Source: a virus
Length of the DNA stretch: 42,897 nt
IMG/VR virus record: IMGVR_UViG_3300015261_000006
Location: 1-42,897 of that record
Reading direction: 5' to 3' (one strand)
The translations under genes were made by a program, and so were the position numbers. The notes under the pieces are model-generated. The model searched no databases. It saw only the letters and a program-made list of their open reading frames with translations, and was not told the DNA's origin. Below, in pieces: positions 15,506 through 23,378 of this stretch (position 1 is the first letter of the stretch; each line of letters begins with the position of its first letter).

Positions 15506-17986
15506 TCACGCCATCGGGCGGAAGTCCTGCACATAAAGGCCGAAGGCATTCCACTGCCACGCCTCGGTGCCGTCGTAGACCAGCCGCACCGCAAACGTTG
15601 GCGCCGCCATCGACATTGGCACCGGGCCACCGGTGAGCGTGTCCGGGTCGACCTTGTATGCAGGGGTGAACGCCCCGCCATTGGTCTGGTCGAAGCCGAC
15701 CTGGATACCGACCTCGCCCCGCCCCACCACCTCGAACCCGTACAGCATCTTCGTGACGCCCGCCGGGCCGAAGTCGAGCCACGGCCACTGGATGACGCCT
15801 TGGAACGGGGTGAACACGCCCGGGGAGAGCTCGTCCCCGATCGCGCCGTCGACCATGCGGTAGATGCGGTTGGCCGAACGCAGGTAGAGCGCGTCGCCCT
15901 GGATCGCCCAGGTGTGCACCTCGAACGGGAAGACGTACCGCGACCAGGCGCCCACCTGTCCAATCTGCGTCATGGTGTAAACGAAAACCTCTGTCTGGCC
16001 GTCCTTCGCGAACATCAGCCAGTACTGGCCAGCGGCCGGGAAGTACAGGCCGCGCGGCACCACCGAAGGCTGCGCCAGCCATGCCTGCACCAGCGGGTCG
16101 ATCGGCATGCCTACGTCGCCAGCCTGGAAGTTCGTGCTGCTGGCAGCGATGCCGACGCTTCGCACGCCCTGGCTGGCCAGGAACAGCAGATCGTTGCCCA
16201 CTGCCGCAATGGCGCGGTGCTGGGTGCTACCCACCGGCAGCGCGTCGAGCAGCGACATGCTGGCCGGGTCTTCATCGATCTGCCACAGCTGGAATGCCTC
16301 GGCGTTGAAGACGGTCAGGTTGCCGCGGTAGAGGCCCATGGCCGCCACCGGGTTGGCGCCGTAGTTCTGCAGCCCCGTGGGCAGGAACCCGGCATCGTTG
16401 GCGGTGCTCCAGTCCTTCGGCGCCACGGTGGCGCTATACGGAACGGTGTCGCCATTGCCGGCGAAGACCTTCGAGGCGCCGATCAGCACTACCTTGCTGT
16501 TGGGGCAGTTCGGGTCCTCTACCCGGCGGCTCACGGCCTGCCAGGTCACGCTGCCATCCACCACGGTGCCGCCCACGTTGGTTGGCCACGCCGGCTCGCT
16601 GCCGCCGCTCACGTACAGCGGGGATGCTGTCCAGGTGACGCGGGTGATCGCCACAGCTTCCCAGGTCACCCCGCCATCGACCACGCGCTTACCGAGGATG
16701 TTCGGCCACGCCGGTTCTGTGGCACCGGTATGCGCCACCACGTCCTGCACGGCGCGGTACACCAAACCGGCAGGGAGCCCGTTCACCGCCCCGCTGACTG
16801 TGAGGTTGTCGGCGCCGGTCACATGGTCGTGGTCACCAACCGACCACAGAGCGATGACGCCCCGGGCATACGACGCGCCGGCTGGCTTCGGCGAAACCGC
16901 AGTGGAGATCGCCGCATCGCTGCTGACGATGTTCCCCTGCGTGTAGGAGATCATCACGTCGTCCTTGTCGTACCAGCGAATCTCTACCCAGCCGCGCGTG
17001 GCGCCAGCCTTGGCCGGGCCCTGCTCGATCAGACAGTTTGCCGTGAGGGAAGCCCCGTCAGCGACGACGAAGCGCGCCTGATTCACCGCTGCGCCATCGC
17101 TGATGCGCCCTGGCAGCTCCAGCTTGCCCGAGACGATGTGCGCACCACCTTCCAGATCCCAGCCGGTGTTGCCGTCGGTGAAGTTGCCGTTGATCGGTGC
17201 AGTTGCCGTCGGGCTGGGCAGGTTCACCGGCCTGATGAGGTCGCCCTTGGCTGCCTGCTTGGCAGCGGTCCATTGTGGGACAGAGCCACCCGCCGTGCCG
17301 CTGCCCGCATTCCCCAGCGGGTTCTCCAGTGGAACGTCCTCGTTCACGGTGCCGCCGGCAGTGGCAGGCCACTGCGGTTCGGTGTCGCCGGAGCGCGCGT
17401 TCGCACCGCTCACCGAGCTGACCGTGTACTTGAAGCCGTTGTTGGTCGACGGCACCACCACATTGCCGACAGTGCGCGCCGCGTAGGCCTCCCATGTTGC
17501 GTGGCCACCACCGGTGTCCACCAAAGAATAGGCCAGGCCGTTGGGCGCTGTCGGGCTGACGAGCGCACCCGGCAGGTACGTGGTGTTGGGTGCCCAGGGT
17601 TTCCCCTCTTCCAGCCAGTAGTGATAGATCGAGCCGTCGGAGAACTCGGCCACCACGTACAGGAATCCCAGATACGGCAGAGAGTAGTGGATCTCCTTCA
17701 GCGTGGCCGAGCCGTTGCTAGGGTGCTTCAGCACTACCACCGAGTATCCGGGTCCAGCTGGCATCACCTGGTCGGCATACACCACGAACGCTCCCTTGAA
17801 GGAGGTCAGTCCGATCGTGCCGGGCGGCAGGTCCAGCTGGATGCGTGCGGCTTGGCGCATGCGGATGGTGCGGGCCGCGGTCACGTAGCCGTTGAGCAGA
17901 TCGAACAGCGCATCCTCCGACGCGCCGCCCTTGTCGCGCAGGCGGGTGATGCCGGCCTTTACGGCGGTCAGGTAGGTGGCGCGCAT
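15506..17986 (-). CDS. Large tail tube/hub protein (P22 gp10 or tubular-B type) with inserted carbohydrate-binding-like modules
   Basis: Of 826 residues, the first ~120 (RIQLDLPPGTIGLTSFKGAFVVYAD) and the last ~330 (with VAAMGLYRGNLTVFNAEAFQLW and VGNDLLFLASQGVRSVG) form the beta-propeller-like core of DNA-stabilising tail proteins. Between them are three short modules with the pattern [T/S]EP-x-WP-x(5)-G: at about 202-207, 423-428 and 463-468, two of them ending DG-x-VTW. One ~130-residue domain (about 266-400, INGNFTDGNTGWDLEGG) looks like a jelly-roll carbohydrate-binding module. The insert suggests a tail tube carrying glycan-binding lobes. ATG overlaps the upstream stop. Confidence 0.7.
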   Translation of the reverse strand: MRATYLTAVKAGITRLRDKGGASEDALFDLLNGYVTAARTIRMRQAARIQLDLPPGTIGLTSFKGAFVVYADQVMPAGPGYSVVVLKHPSNGSATLKEIHYSLPYLGFLYVVAEFSDGSIYHYWLEEGKPWAPNTTYLPGALVSPTAPNGLAYSLVDTGGGHATWEAYAARTVGNVVVPSTNNGFKYTVSSVSGANARSGDTEPQWPATAGGTVNEDVPLENPLGNAGSGTAGGSVPQWTAAKQAAKGDLIRPVNLPSPTATAPINGNFTDGNTGWDLEGGAHIVSGKLELPGRISDGAAVNQARFVVADGASLTANCLIEQGPAKAGATRGWVEIRWYDKDDVMISYTQGNIVSSDAAISTAVSPKPAGASYARGVIALWSVGDHDHVTGADNLTVSGAVNGLPAGLVYRAVQDVVAHTGATEPAWPNILGKRVVDGGVTWEAVAITRVTWTASPLYVSGGSEPAWPTNVGGTVVDGSVTWQAVSRRVEDPNCPNSKVVLIGASKVFAGNGDTVPYSATVAPKDWSTANDAGFLPTGLQNYGANPVAAMGLYRGNLTVFNAEAFQLWQIDEDPASMSLLDALPVGSTQHRAIAAVGNDLLFLASQGVRSVGIAASSTNFQAGDVGMPIDPLVQAWLAQPSVVPRGLYFPAAGQYWLMFAKDGQTEVFVYTMTQIGQVGAWSRYVFPFEVHTWAIQGDALYLRSANRIYRMVDGAIGDELSPGVFTPFQGVIQWPWLDFGPAGVTKMLYGFEVVGRGEVGIQVGFDQTNGGAFTPAYKVDPDTLTGGPVPMSMAAPTFAVRLVYDGTEAWQWNAFGLYVQDFRPMA

Positions 17987-19398
17987 CAGTTGCCCTCCGG
18001 CCAGCCGCCAACGGGAATCGGGCGCCGCGCCGGCGGAATCTGCCGCGTGCCGGGGATGTAGCGCCGGGTGCCGTGGGAGCCGGCGATCAGCTGCCGCACA
18101 TAGGCCTGGGCCTGCTGCATGTAGTTGCCGGCGTCGGGCTGCTTGTAGTGCGCCTTCGCGTTCGCCAGAGCATGCAGGAACACCGCGCGGCTGTTGACCG
18201 TCAGCAGATCGCCATCACCGGTGAGCCACTTCAGGCCAAGGTGGCCGCGGATCTTGATCGTGTACGCGCGGTCGGGTGCCGGGAAGATCTCGATGCAGCC
18301 GGTGATCCGGTAATAGGCCGGCTTGCTCAGCGAGGTGCTGGTGTACAGCACAGGGTCGATGCCCTCGATCAGGGGCGTCCACTGCACGTCGTCCTGAATG
18401 CCCGCCCAGGTGATGCGCCGGAAGTCTAGGTACTGATCCAGATCCAGCGGCACGTCGTACAGGTTGGCGCCGGGCACGCACTGGATGGTCCACCACCGCT
18501 CGGTGCGCAGCTCCTTGTACTGCTGATACAGCTGGTCCTGAGCGTCACGAATGAAGCTGTCGACCATCGCGTCGAGGTCGAACGGCCGACGCTGTGCCAT
18601 CTCCTGCAGGCGGCTGTAGTAGGCCTCGGCATCCTTCTGGCCGTACTTTGCCTTCGCATCGGCGATCGCCTGCATTTCCACGGCCACGCCGTCGATCAGG
18701 GTCTTGTCGTCGCCTTCGACCAGCGGCGCCTTCCCGTCGCCGTAGCGGTCCATTGCATACCGCTGCAGCAGCGAGTCCTGCGCGGTGTTGATGATCTGGT
18801 CCACATCCGCAGACTTCGCCACGGTGGTGATGTAGCCGCCCAGCTGGTCGTAGTAGGCCTTCGCGTCCTGCTGGCCGTGGTGGGCCTTGGAATTGGCCAG
18901 CGCCAGCAGGAAGACGGCCCAGGGGTCGAGCGTGGTCACGTCGGCGTCGTCATGGAACGAGGCCAGCGGCGTACTGACACTCAGCCGGTACTGGTGCTGC
19001 AGCGCCACCTGCGCTTCGGACAGGAAGTTGGTCAGCAGTTCCTTCACGCCCGGCGCCCAAGCATCGGCAGTGGCCTGCGCAGAGAAGCCGAGCCGGCGCA
19101 GCAGGTCCAGCCGCAGCGATGCCATCGTGCGCGGTGCAGGCGTGCCTACGTAGGTGAAGCCCAGCGCCGTCGATACCGTCTGCCGCAGCTGGTCGAAAGT
19201 GCGCTGCACCTTGACGGGCTCGACCACGAAGCCGAGACGCCGGATCACCTCCTGCCGTGCCTTCTTCAGGGACCATTCCACGCCCAGCGACGACAGGTTC
19301 ACCTGCCCGGTGTCGTAGTTGATCGGCGCGTCATACCCCAGCGGGCTGTCGTAGACGTTGCCGCCGTTGACCATGATCGGTGCGTTGTTGCCGCCCAT
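17986..19398 (-). CDS. Tail adaptor (tubular A-type) protein with internal helical repeats
   Basis: The 470-residue product has the conserved core of podovirus head-to-tail adaptors: CVPGANLYDVPLDLDQYL, then RRITWAGI, and late IFPAPDRAYTIKIRGHLGLKWL. The helical part is expanded: a unit containing ALANSKAHHGQQDAKAYY (about 166-183) recurs as IADAKAKYGQKDAEAYY (245-261) and ALANAKAHYKQPDAGNY (410-426). Helices containing AQ-x(2-3)-L-x-x-QY stand before the first two and within the third unit. RRLGF-type ends also repeat near residues 53, 77 and 101. GGAG lies ahead of the start. It probably rings the portal. Confidence 0.7.
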   Translation of the reverse strand: MGGNNAPIMVNGGNVYDSPLGYDAPINYDTGQVNLSSLGVEWSLKKARQEVIRRLGFVVEPVKVQRTFDQLRQTVSTALGFTYVGTPAPRTMASLRLDLLRRLGFSAQATADAWAPGVKELLTNFLSEAQVALQHQYRLSVSTPLASFHDDADVTTLDPWAVFLLALANSKAHHGQQDAKAYYDQLGGYITTVAKSADVDQIINTAQDSLLQRYAMDRYGDGKAPLVEGDDKTLIDGVAVEMQAIADAKAKYGQKDAEAYYSRLQEMAQRRPFDLDAMVDSFIRDAQDQLYQQYKELRTERWWTIQCVPGANLYDVPLDLDQYLDFRRITWAGIQDDVQWTPLIEGIDPVLYTSTSLSKPAYYRITGCIEIFPAPDRAYTIKIRGHLGLKWLTGDGDLLTVNSRAVFLHALANAKAHYKQPDAGNYMQQAQAYVRQLIAGSHGTRRYIPGTRQIPPARRPIPVGGWPEGN

Positions 19399-19410
19399 AT
19401 CGTTCTCCAG

Positions 19411-19447
19411 AAAGAAAAACGGCCGACCGAGTCGCCCCGGCCGGCCG
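19411..19447 (-). terminator. Intrinsic terminator inside the late operon, between head and tail genes
   Basis: In the minus-strand RNA, 19447-19436 pairs with 19431-19420 as a 12-bp stem with a 4-nt loop and two G-U pairs, followed by TTTTTCTTT. On the plus strand the two G-U pairs become A-C mismatches, so the structure is built for the minus transcript. It lies in the 69-bp gap after the gene at 19468 and just before the Shine-Dalgarno of the tail adaptor gene. Confidence 0.8.
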
Positions 19448-19467
19448 CCAGCCCGCCGCCAGCGGAC

Positions 19468-20001
19468 TTAAACGGTTTCGCTGCCCTGGTCGCCCAGCGC
19501 CGCGGCAATGGCATCCAGCACGCCCTTACGCGGCTTCTCGCGGGCGTTCTCGATCGCGGCCAGTTCGTGCAGGTCTTCGTCGGTCAGGTTGTCCAGTGCC
19601 GCCTCGATCTCGGCGACGGTCTTGCCGGCAAGGGCTTCCAGCTCGGTCGGCTGGTCTTCTTCTTCCTCGTCGTCCTGATCGACGCGCTCGGCTTCGTCCT
19701 TGGCCGAGCTGATGCTGGTCTGCACGGCGCCGGCGAAGTCGCGCTCGTTGCGGTAGGCGAACTTCAGTGCCTCGGCACCCTCGGCAGTGCGGCCGTACTT
19801 GTTCTGCAGGCCGGCGAAGACCTCCGAGACGTCGAAGTCCTTGACCTCGATGGCTTCGCGCTTGGACTCGCTGATGGACTCCGGCGGATACAGCTCTTCC
19901 ACGATCGGCAGCTCGTAATCGAAGATCTGCACCGGCAGCTTGGTGGTTGCGTCGCGGTCGATGACCAGCGTCAGCAACAGCAGGGATACGGTCTTGGCCA
20001 T
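19468..20001 (-). CDS. Acidic head-completion or connector-type protein of unknown function
   Basis: The 177-residue product has a beta-like N-terminus (VSLLLLTLVIDRDA, then LPVQIFDYELPIVEELYPPE), a central Glu/Asp run (DQDDEEEEDQ, about 108-117) and a C-terminal helical motif (KTVAEIEAALDNLTDEDL, ENAREKPRKGVLDAI) of the SAP/HeH type found at the ends of small phage head proteins. Position after capsid genes suggests head completion or decoration. The start overlaps the upstream stop as TAATG, so the two are translationally coupled. Confidence 0.6.
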   Translation of the reverse strand: MAKTVSLLLLTLVIDRDATTKLPVQIFDYELPIVEELYPPESISESKREAIEVKDFDVSEVFAGLQNKYGRTAEGAEALKFAYRNERDFAGAVQTSISSAKDEAERVDQDDEEEEDQPTELEALAGKTVAEIEAALDNLTDEDLHELAAIENAREKPRKGVLDAIAAALGDQGSETV

Positions 20002-20312
20002 TACTGCACGCCCTCCAGGGTGATCGGCGCCGTCGCGGCGGTGCCAGTGCGGATGAAGTCCGGCAGGTCGGCAATCTCGACCACCGGCGCCAGGTTGGCG
20101 GCTGCGCTCAGCAGGGTGAACCAGCCCGAGCTGCCAGCGGCCGGGGTGCTGCCGTCGGCCGGCGCTTCATGGCCTTGCAGCAGAACGCCGGTGGTCACAG
20201 CAGTGTTGTCGCCCAGGTTGGCCAGGCCTTCGCGGCCCCAGCCACCCAGCAGCGGGGTCTTGTTGAGCTTGACGATGGTGCCCCCGGTCGGGAGCGTCTT
20301 CACGTTCGGCAT
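20001..20312 (-). CDS. Small structural protein downstream of the capsid gene
   Basis: The 103-residue product is Gly/Ala/Thr-rich and looks all-beta, with no hydrophobic segment. It lies between the major capsid protein and the acidic protein, where podoviruses and siphoviruses often carry a decoration or head-tail protein. AGGAG lies 6 nt before the ATG. The frame is open further upstream, but that extension overlaps the capsid gene and is not coding. The exact role is unknown. Confidence 0.6.
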   Translation of the reverse strand: MPNVKTLPTGGTIVKLNKTPLLGGWGREGLANLGDNTAVTTGVLLQGHEAPADGSTPAAGSSGWFTLLSAAANLAPVVEIADLPDFIRTGTAATAPITLEGVQ

Positions 20313-20323
20313 TTCGTTCTCCT

Positions 20324-20348
20324 GCCGGCGAGGTATGCCCCCGCCGGC
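20324..20348 (-). other. Hairpin between capsid gene and next gene
   Basis: GCCGGCG and CGCCGGC (20324-20330 and 20342-20348) form a 7-bp GC stem with an 11-nt loop, ending just before the AGGAG of the next gene. There is no T run. It may protect the capsid mRNA from 3' decay or tune the next start. Confidence 0.4.
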
Positions 20349-20359
20349 GTTGCGTGGGG

Positions 20360-21421
20360 TCAGGCGATCGAGAAGACCGCGTTGCTGTTGCCCTTCTTCA
20401 GCGTCAGGCCGTAGTGGGCCGTCATGCCGAAGTAGTGGGTGTGGCGGTCGTACACGCGCGGCGGCGTGCGGCGGACCATCCAGCGGCCTTTCACCGGGCG
20501 CAGCTTCAGCGACTTGCTGTTGAGGAAGTAGCCGCGCTTCTTCCACGGCACGGCGATGGTGCCCAGCAGGTCGTCCAGGGCGTCGAAGGTCGGATCCCAC
20601 ACCACCGGCACGCCCTTGAATGCCAGGGACTTGGTGGACGGATCCAAGGTGACGCCGCCGGTGGCCGAGGTTCCCATGGTGATCTGGCGGCTCATGACCT
20701 TCAGCGCGTCAGCCTGGATGGCGTCGTACATGTCCGAACCGACCACGATGAAGTCGGGCGCACCCAACTTGCCGTAGGCGATCGACTTGCGCCACAGGGT
20801 TTCCAGGTGCGAGATCAGGTTGCCGGCGGTGGCGGTGCTGATGCCGATGTCGGCCCAGTTGCGCCAGTACGGCGTGGCCGCGCGATCGATGCCGCCGACG
20901 GTGCCCACGGTCGGGGTGGTGCTGACCAGCGCGTCCAGACCCGGAACCGCCTTCGGGTTGGTTGCGCCGTCCAGGTGCACTTCGATGTCCCAGTTCTCCT
21001 GGAAACCATCCTTCAGGGTGGTCCAGTTCTCCTGGAGGATGTTGACGATCTGGATCTTCTCGGCTTCGGTCATCACCGCATTGCGGTCATCGGTGAGGAT
21101 GATGCCGTTGTTGGCCAGTTCGGTTTCGTTGAGGGTGAAGCCGTCGAAGGCCTCGTACGCCTGGAACGGCGCCAGACGCACGGTCTTCTTGCGGTTGTAG
21201 GTGACCTGGTCGTCACCGGTGTAGTTCTGGTAGTTCGAGTCGTTCGTGTAGCGGATCTTCTCGTTGAAGACGCCGTTGCCGAAGATCGAATCCTGGCGGT
21301 TCTGGATCAGCCAGTTGGCCAGCGGTCGCTGGGTGGTGAACTGATCGATCGGGTCGTTGGTCGCATAGGTCTGGAGCTGGGTGTTTGCACCAGACACCAT
21401 CTGCGCAGCGGTAAGCGGCAT
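20360..21421 (-). CDS. Major capsid protein, HK97-type
   Basis: The 353-residue product comes after the scaffold in the expected order and has the features of a short-tailed-phage coat protein: a long N-terminal helix region (RPLANWLIQNRQDSIFGNGV), a beta-rich E-loop zone (KIRYTNDSNYQNYTGDDQV), an A-domain with DFIVVGSDMYDAIQADALK, and a C-terminal strand set (KGRWMVRRTPPRVYDRHT). Such subunits form the icosahedral shell around the scaffold. GAGG lies 8 nt before ATG. A plus-strand moron separates it from the scaffold gene. Confidence 0.82.
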   Translation of the reverse strand: MPLTAAQMVSGANTQLQTYATNDPIDQFTTQRPLANWLIQNRQDSIFGNGVFNEKIRYTNDSNYQNYTGDDQVTYNRKKTVRLAPFQAYEAFDGFTLNETELANNGIILTDDRNAVMTEAEKIQIVNILQENWTTLKDGFQENWDIEVHLDGATNPKAVPGLDALVSTTPTVGTVGGIDRAATPYWRNWADIGISTATAGNLISHLETLWRKSIAYGKLGAPDFIVVGSDMYDAIQADALKVMSRQITMGTSATGGVTLDPSTKSLAFKGVPVVWDPTFDALDDLLGTIAVPWKKRGYFLNSKSLKLRPVKGRWMVRRTPPRVYDRHTHYFGMTAHYGLTLKKGNSNAVFSIA

Positions 21422-21591
21422 AGGAATGGCCTCGGAAGGAAAGATGGCCAGCCCGCAGGGGCTGAGGGTCTTTCCGCGTTCCGAGGGCGCGAGGCTCGTT
21501 ACAGCGCTACCGGCGGCGAACCCGGCTTACGTCACACGCGGGGCGGCTGGTGTGCCGCTCGGTGGTCAAGATGCCAGCGCTGGTGGGCGCG

Positions 21592-21657
21592 TCAATGGGC
21601 GCTGACGGTACACTCGGCGAGCCGGGGCAAGCCGGCTACAACAAAAGGGGCAATGGA
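21592..21657 (+). promoter_or_regulatory. Leader of the second moron, shared with the leader at 8631
   Basis: It opens with TCAATGGGCGCTGACG, one base different from the leader of the first moron, at nearly the same distance (66 versus 67 bp) from the start codon. Conserved sequence upstream of two diverged paralogues points to a functional promoter or operator. No standard -10/-35 pair was found. Confidence 0.45.
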
Positions 21658-22146
21658 ATGAGCTTTCCCGTAACCGCGTTCTTCGTGGCCGAAGCATCTG
21701 ACGTGCCAGCAGGACGCTTCTACCGCAACAACGGCCAGTGGTTTATGTCCGTCGACGCCAACCACGGCCAGGGTGGCAGCCTTTCCGCTATCTGTCTGAC
21801 AGGCGAACACACCGGCGTTTTCTCCCCCCGAGAGAACGGAACCGTCACCTACGTGGGGGGCGAGTTTCAGGTGGAGATCCGGGTGGCCGGAATCGATTCG
21901 ACCGTGGACCGGCAAGAGGGGAACTGGAACGCTTCGATCATCATCGGCGAAGAGTTCGCCATCTACGCCCAGCGCGGCAACGGCGACGCAGTTATCTCGC
22001 TCGACGGGAAAATGAGTAGGGGCAACGGGCTGTCTGGATGCCGCCGGCGATTCACTGCGTGGTCGGCATGGCTGATCCGGCCGGACGGTCGACAGGTCGG
22101 GGAAGAGCCACTTTTCAGTGTGGTTTCGATTCCGAAGGTCGATTAA
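21658..22146 (+). CDS. Moron protein B, paralogue of the gene at 8698
   Basis: The 162-residue product has no signal peptide or membrane segment. It is beta-type and rich in Gly, Trp and Phe; function unknown. It sits on the opposite strand between capsid and scaffold genes, with its own leader and terminator. Two regions match moron A: an NGQWFMSVD segment followed by a short strand, and the C-terminal WSAWLIRPDGRQVGEEPLF. The start is preceded by AAAAGGGG with 7 nt spacing; a second ATG 5 nt upstream is in another frame. Confidence 0.75.
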   Translation: MSFPVTAFFVAEASDVPAGRFYRNNGQWFMSVDANHGQGGSLSAICLTGEHTGVFSPRENGTVTYVGGEFQVEIRVAGIDSTVDRQEGNWNASIIIGEEFAIYAQRGNGDAVISLDGKMSRGNGLSGCRRRFTAWSAWLIRPDGRQVGEEPLFSVVSIPKVD

Positions 22147-22175
22147 AGAGAAAGGGGCCGGAAGGCCCCTTCTCT
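22147..22175. terminator. Terminator-like hairpin of moron B, also at the scaffold gene end
   Basis: A GC-rich stem (22152-22159 with 22164-22171, GGAA loop, extended by four more pairs past a bulge) lies directly after the moron stop. Pyrimidine runs are in the stem on the plus strand (TTCTCT), while on the minus strand TTTCTCTTT follows the stem. It may act in both directions, though the late minus transcript must pass it to reach the scaffold stop just beyond. Confidence 0.65.
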
Positions 22176-22176
22176 G

Positions 22177-23262
22177 TTACTGCCCCCGTGCCCTGGCCGC
22201 CTGGACGCCGATGTCGAACGCGTTCTCGGGCGTGATCTGCGGCGCCACCGGCGCGGCGGAGTTCGCCCGGATCGGGTTCGGTGCGCTGCGGGCGACAGGT
22301 GCCGCTGCAGCTGGCGCGGCAACCGCGGTGGCCGGCAGGGCCAGGTAGGCGCGGTGGATCTCGGTCTGCCACTGTGCCGGCGGCAGCGTGCGCTGGATGA
22401 TGTCGATCGTCGGCGCCAGCAGCGCCAGCTTCTGATCGAACTGCGCATCACCAGCACGGAGCTGCGTGCCCAGCTGCTGCACCGACGCGAGCCCCTGTTG
22501 GTACTGCAGATCCTGCTGCTGGCGATCCTGCTGCGCCTGGGTGTGGTTCTGCTGCAGCTGGCCGGTCTGCCGGTGCTGGGCCAGTTCCAGCGCCACGTCG
22601 CGGGTGATGTCGCCGGAAGTAACGCGGCCGGCCAGGTCCGGGTGCGCGCTCAGCGGATCGAAGCCAGGCGCTTCGCGGCCCAGCTGCTGGCCCAGCCACT
22701 GCAGCTCGCCCTGCATGCGGTCATAGGCCTCGGCCATGCGCTTCGGGTCGCCCGAGTTGATGTCGGACAGGTAGCGCAGTGCACCGCCGAACTGCTCCGG
22801 CGTGGCACCAGTGCTCTGCACCGTTTCCTCCCACTGGCTGACCCGCTCGCGGGCATCGCGGGCCTGGGTGTGCAGCTCCTGGAAGCGCTCGGCCGCGCGT
22901 TCCTTCAGGCCCAGCTGCTTCACCTCGTCATCAACGGTCGGTTGCTGCGGCTGGGCGGGCGGTGCCGGCTGCTGCTCACCTGCAGGCGGCGCATTCGGGT
23001 CGACGACAGCCGGCGTTGCCGGTGCGCCGCCCTGCGGCGGCTGGCCGTCTGCGGCAGCCGGGGCATCGCCGGGCAGTGCGTCCTCGCGCGCTTCCTGCTC
23101 GCGTGCGGCCTCAACGCCAGCGGAGAAGGCATCCAGCTCGGTAGCGGCTGGTTGCGGCGCATCGCCGCCATCGGCAACCGCCGGCGCGCCGGTGTCGCCC
23201 GGCTGGACGTCGGTCGGGGTGGCATCCGGCGTGGCCGGGGTGTTCGGGTCTTCGATGTGCAT
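22177..23262 (-). CDS. Scaffold protein
   Basis: The 361-residue product has the usual scaffold composition: a long disordered N-terminal region rich in Pro, Ala, Gln and Asp (about 1-120), a coiled-coil centre (EVKQLGLKERAAERFQELH, later QHRQTGQLQQNHTQAQQDRQ) and a helical C-terminus. Scaffolds guide capsid assembly and then leave. Order portal-scaffold-capsid is canonical. GAGGT precedes ATG. There is no protease signature. Confidence 0.75.
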   Translation of the reverse strand: MHIEDPNTPATPDATPTDVQPGDTGAPAVADGGDAPQPAATELDAFSAGVEAAREQEAREDALPGDAPAAADGQPPQGGAPATPAVVDPNAPPAGEQQPAPPAQPQQPTVDDEVKQLGLKERAAERFQELHTQARDARERVSQWEETVQSTGATPEQFGGALRYLSDINSGDPKRMAEAYDRMQGELQWLGQQLGREAPGFDPLSAHPDLAGRVTSGDITRDVALELAQHRQTGQLQQNHTQAQQDRQQQDLQYQQGLASVQQLGTQLRAGDAQFDQKLALLAPTIDIIQRTLPPAQWQTEIHRAYLALPATAVAAPAAAAPVARSAPNPIRANSAAPVAPQITPENAFDIGVQAARARGQ

Positions 23263-23304
23263 GGTGGAACCTCAGTTGGCGGCAGGGTGGCGTGGTGGTG
23301 GTGA

Positions 23305-23364
23305 TCAGCGGGCCATGCTGGCGATCGCGCGCCAGATGGCCAGAGTCAGGGGGTGGCGGCGCAT
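23305..23364 (-). CDS. Possible 19-residue peptide between portal and scaffold
   Basis: Minus-strand ATG at 23364, stop 23305-23307. The peptide is MRRHPLTLAIWRAIASMAR, basic at both ends with a short hydrophobic middle, like an amphipathic helix. AGGAG lies 6 nt before the ATG and begins just after the portal stop codon. The strong ribosome site is the only reason to list it. Confidence 0.3.
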   Translation of the reverse strand: MRRHPLTLAIWRAIASMAR

Positions 23365-23378
23365 GGTCTGCTCCTGTG

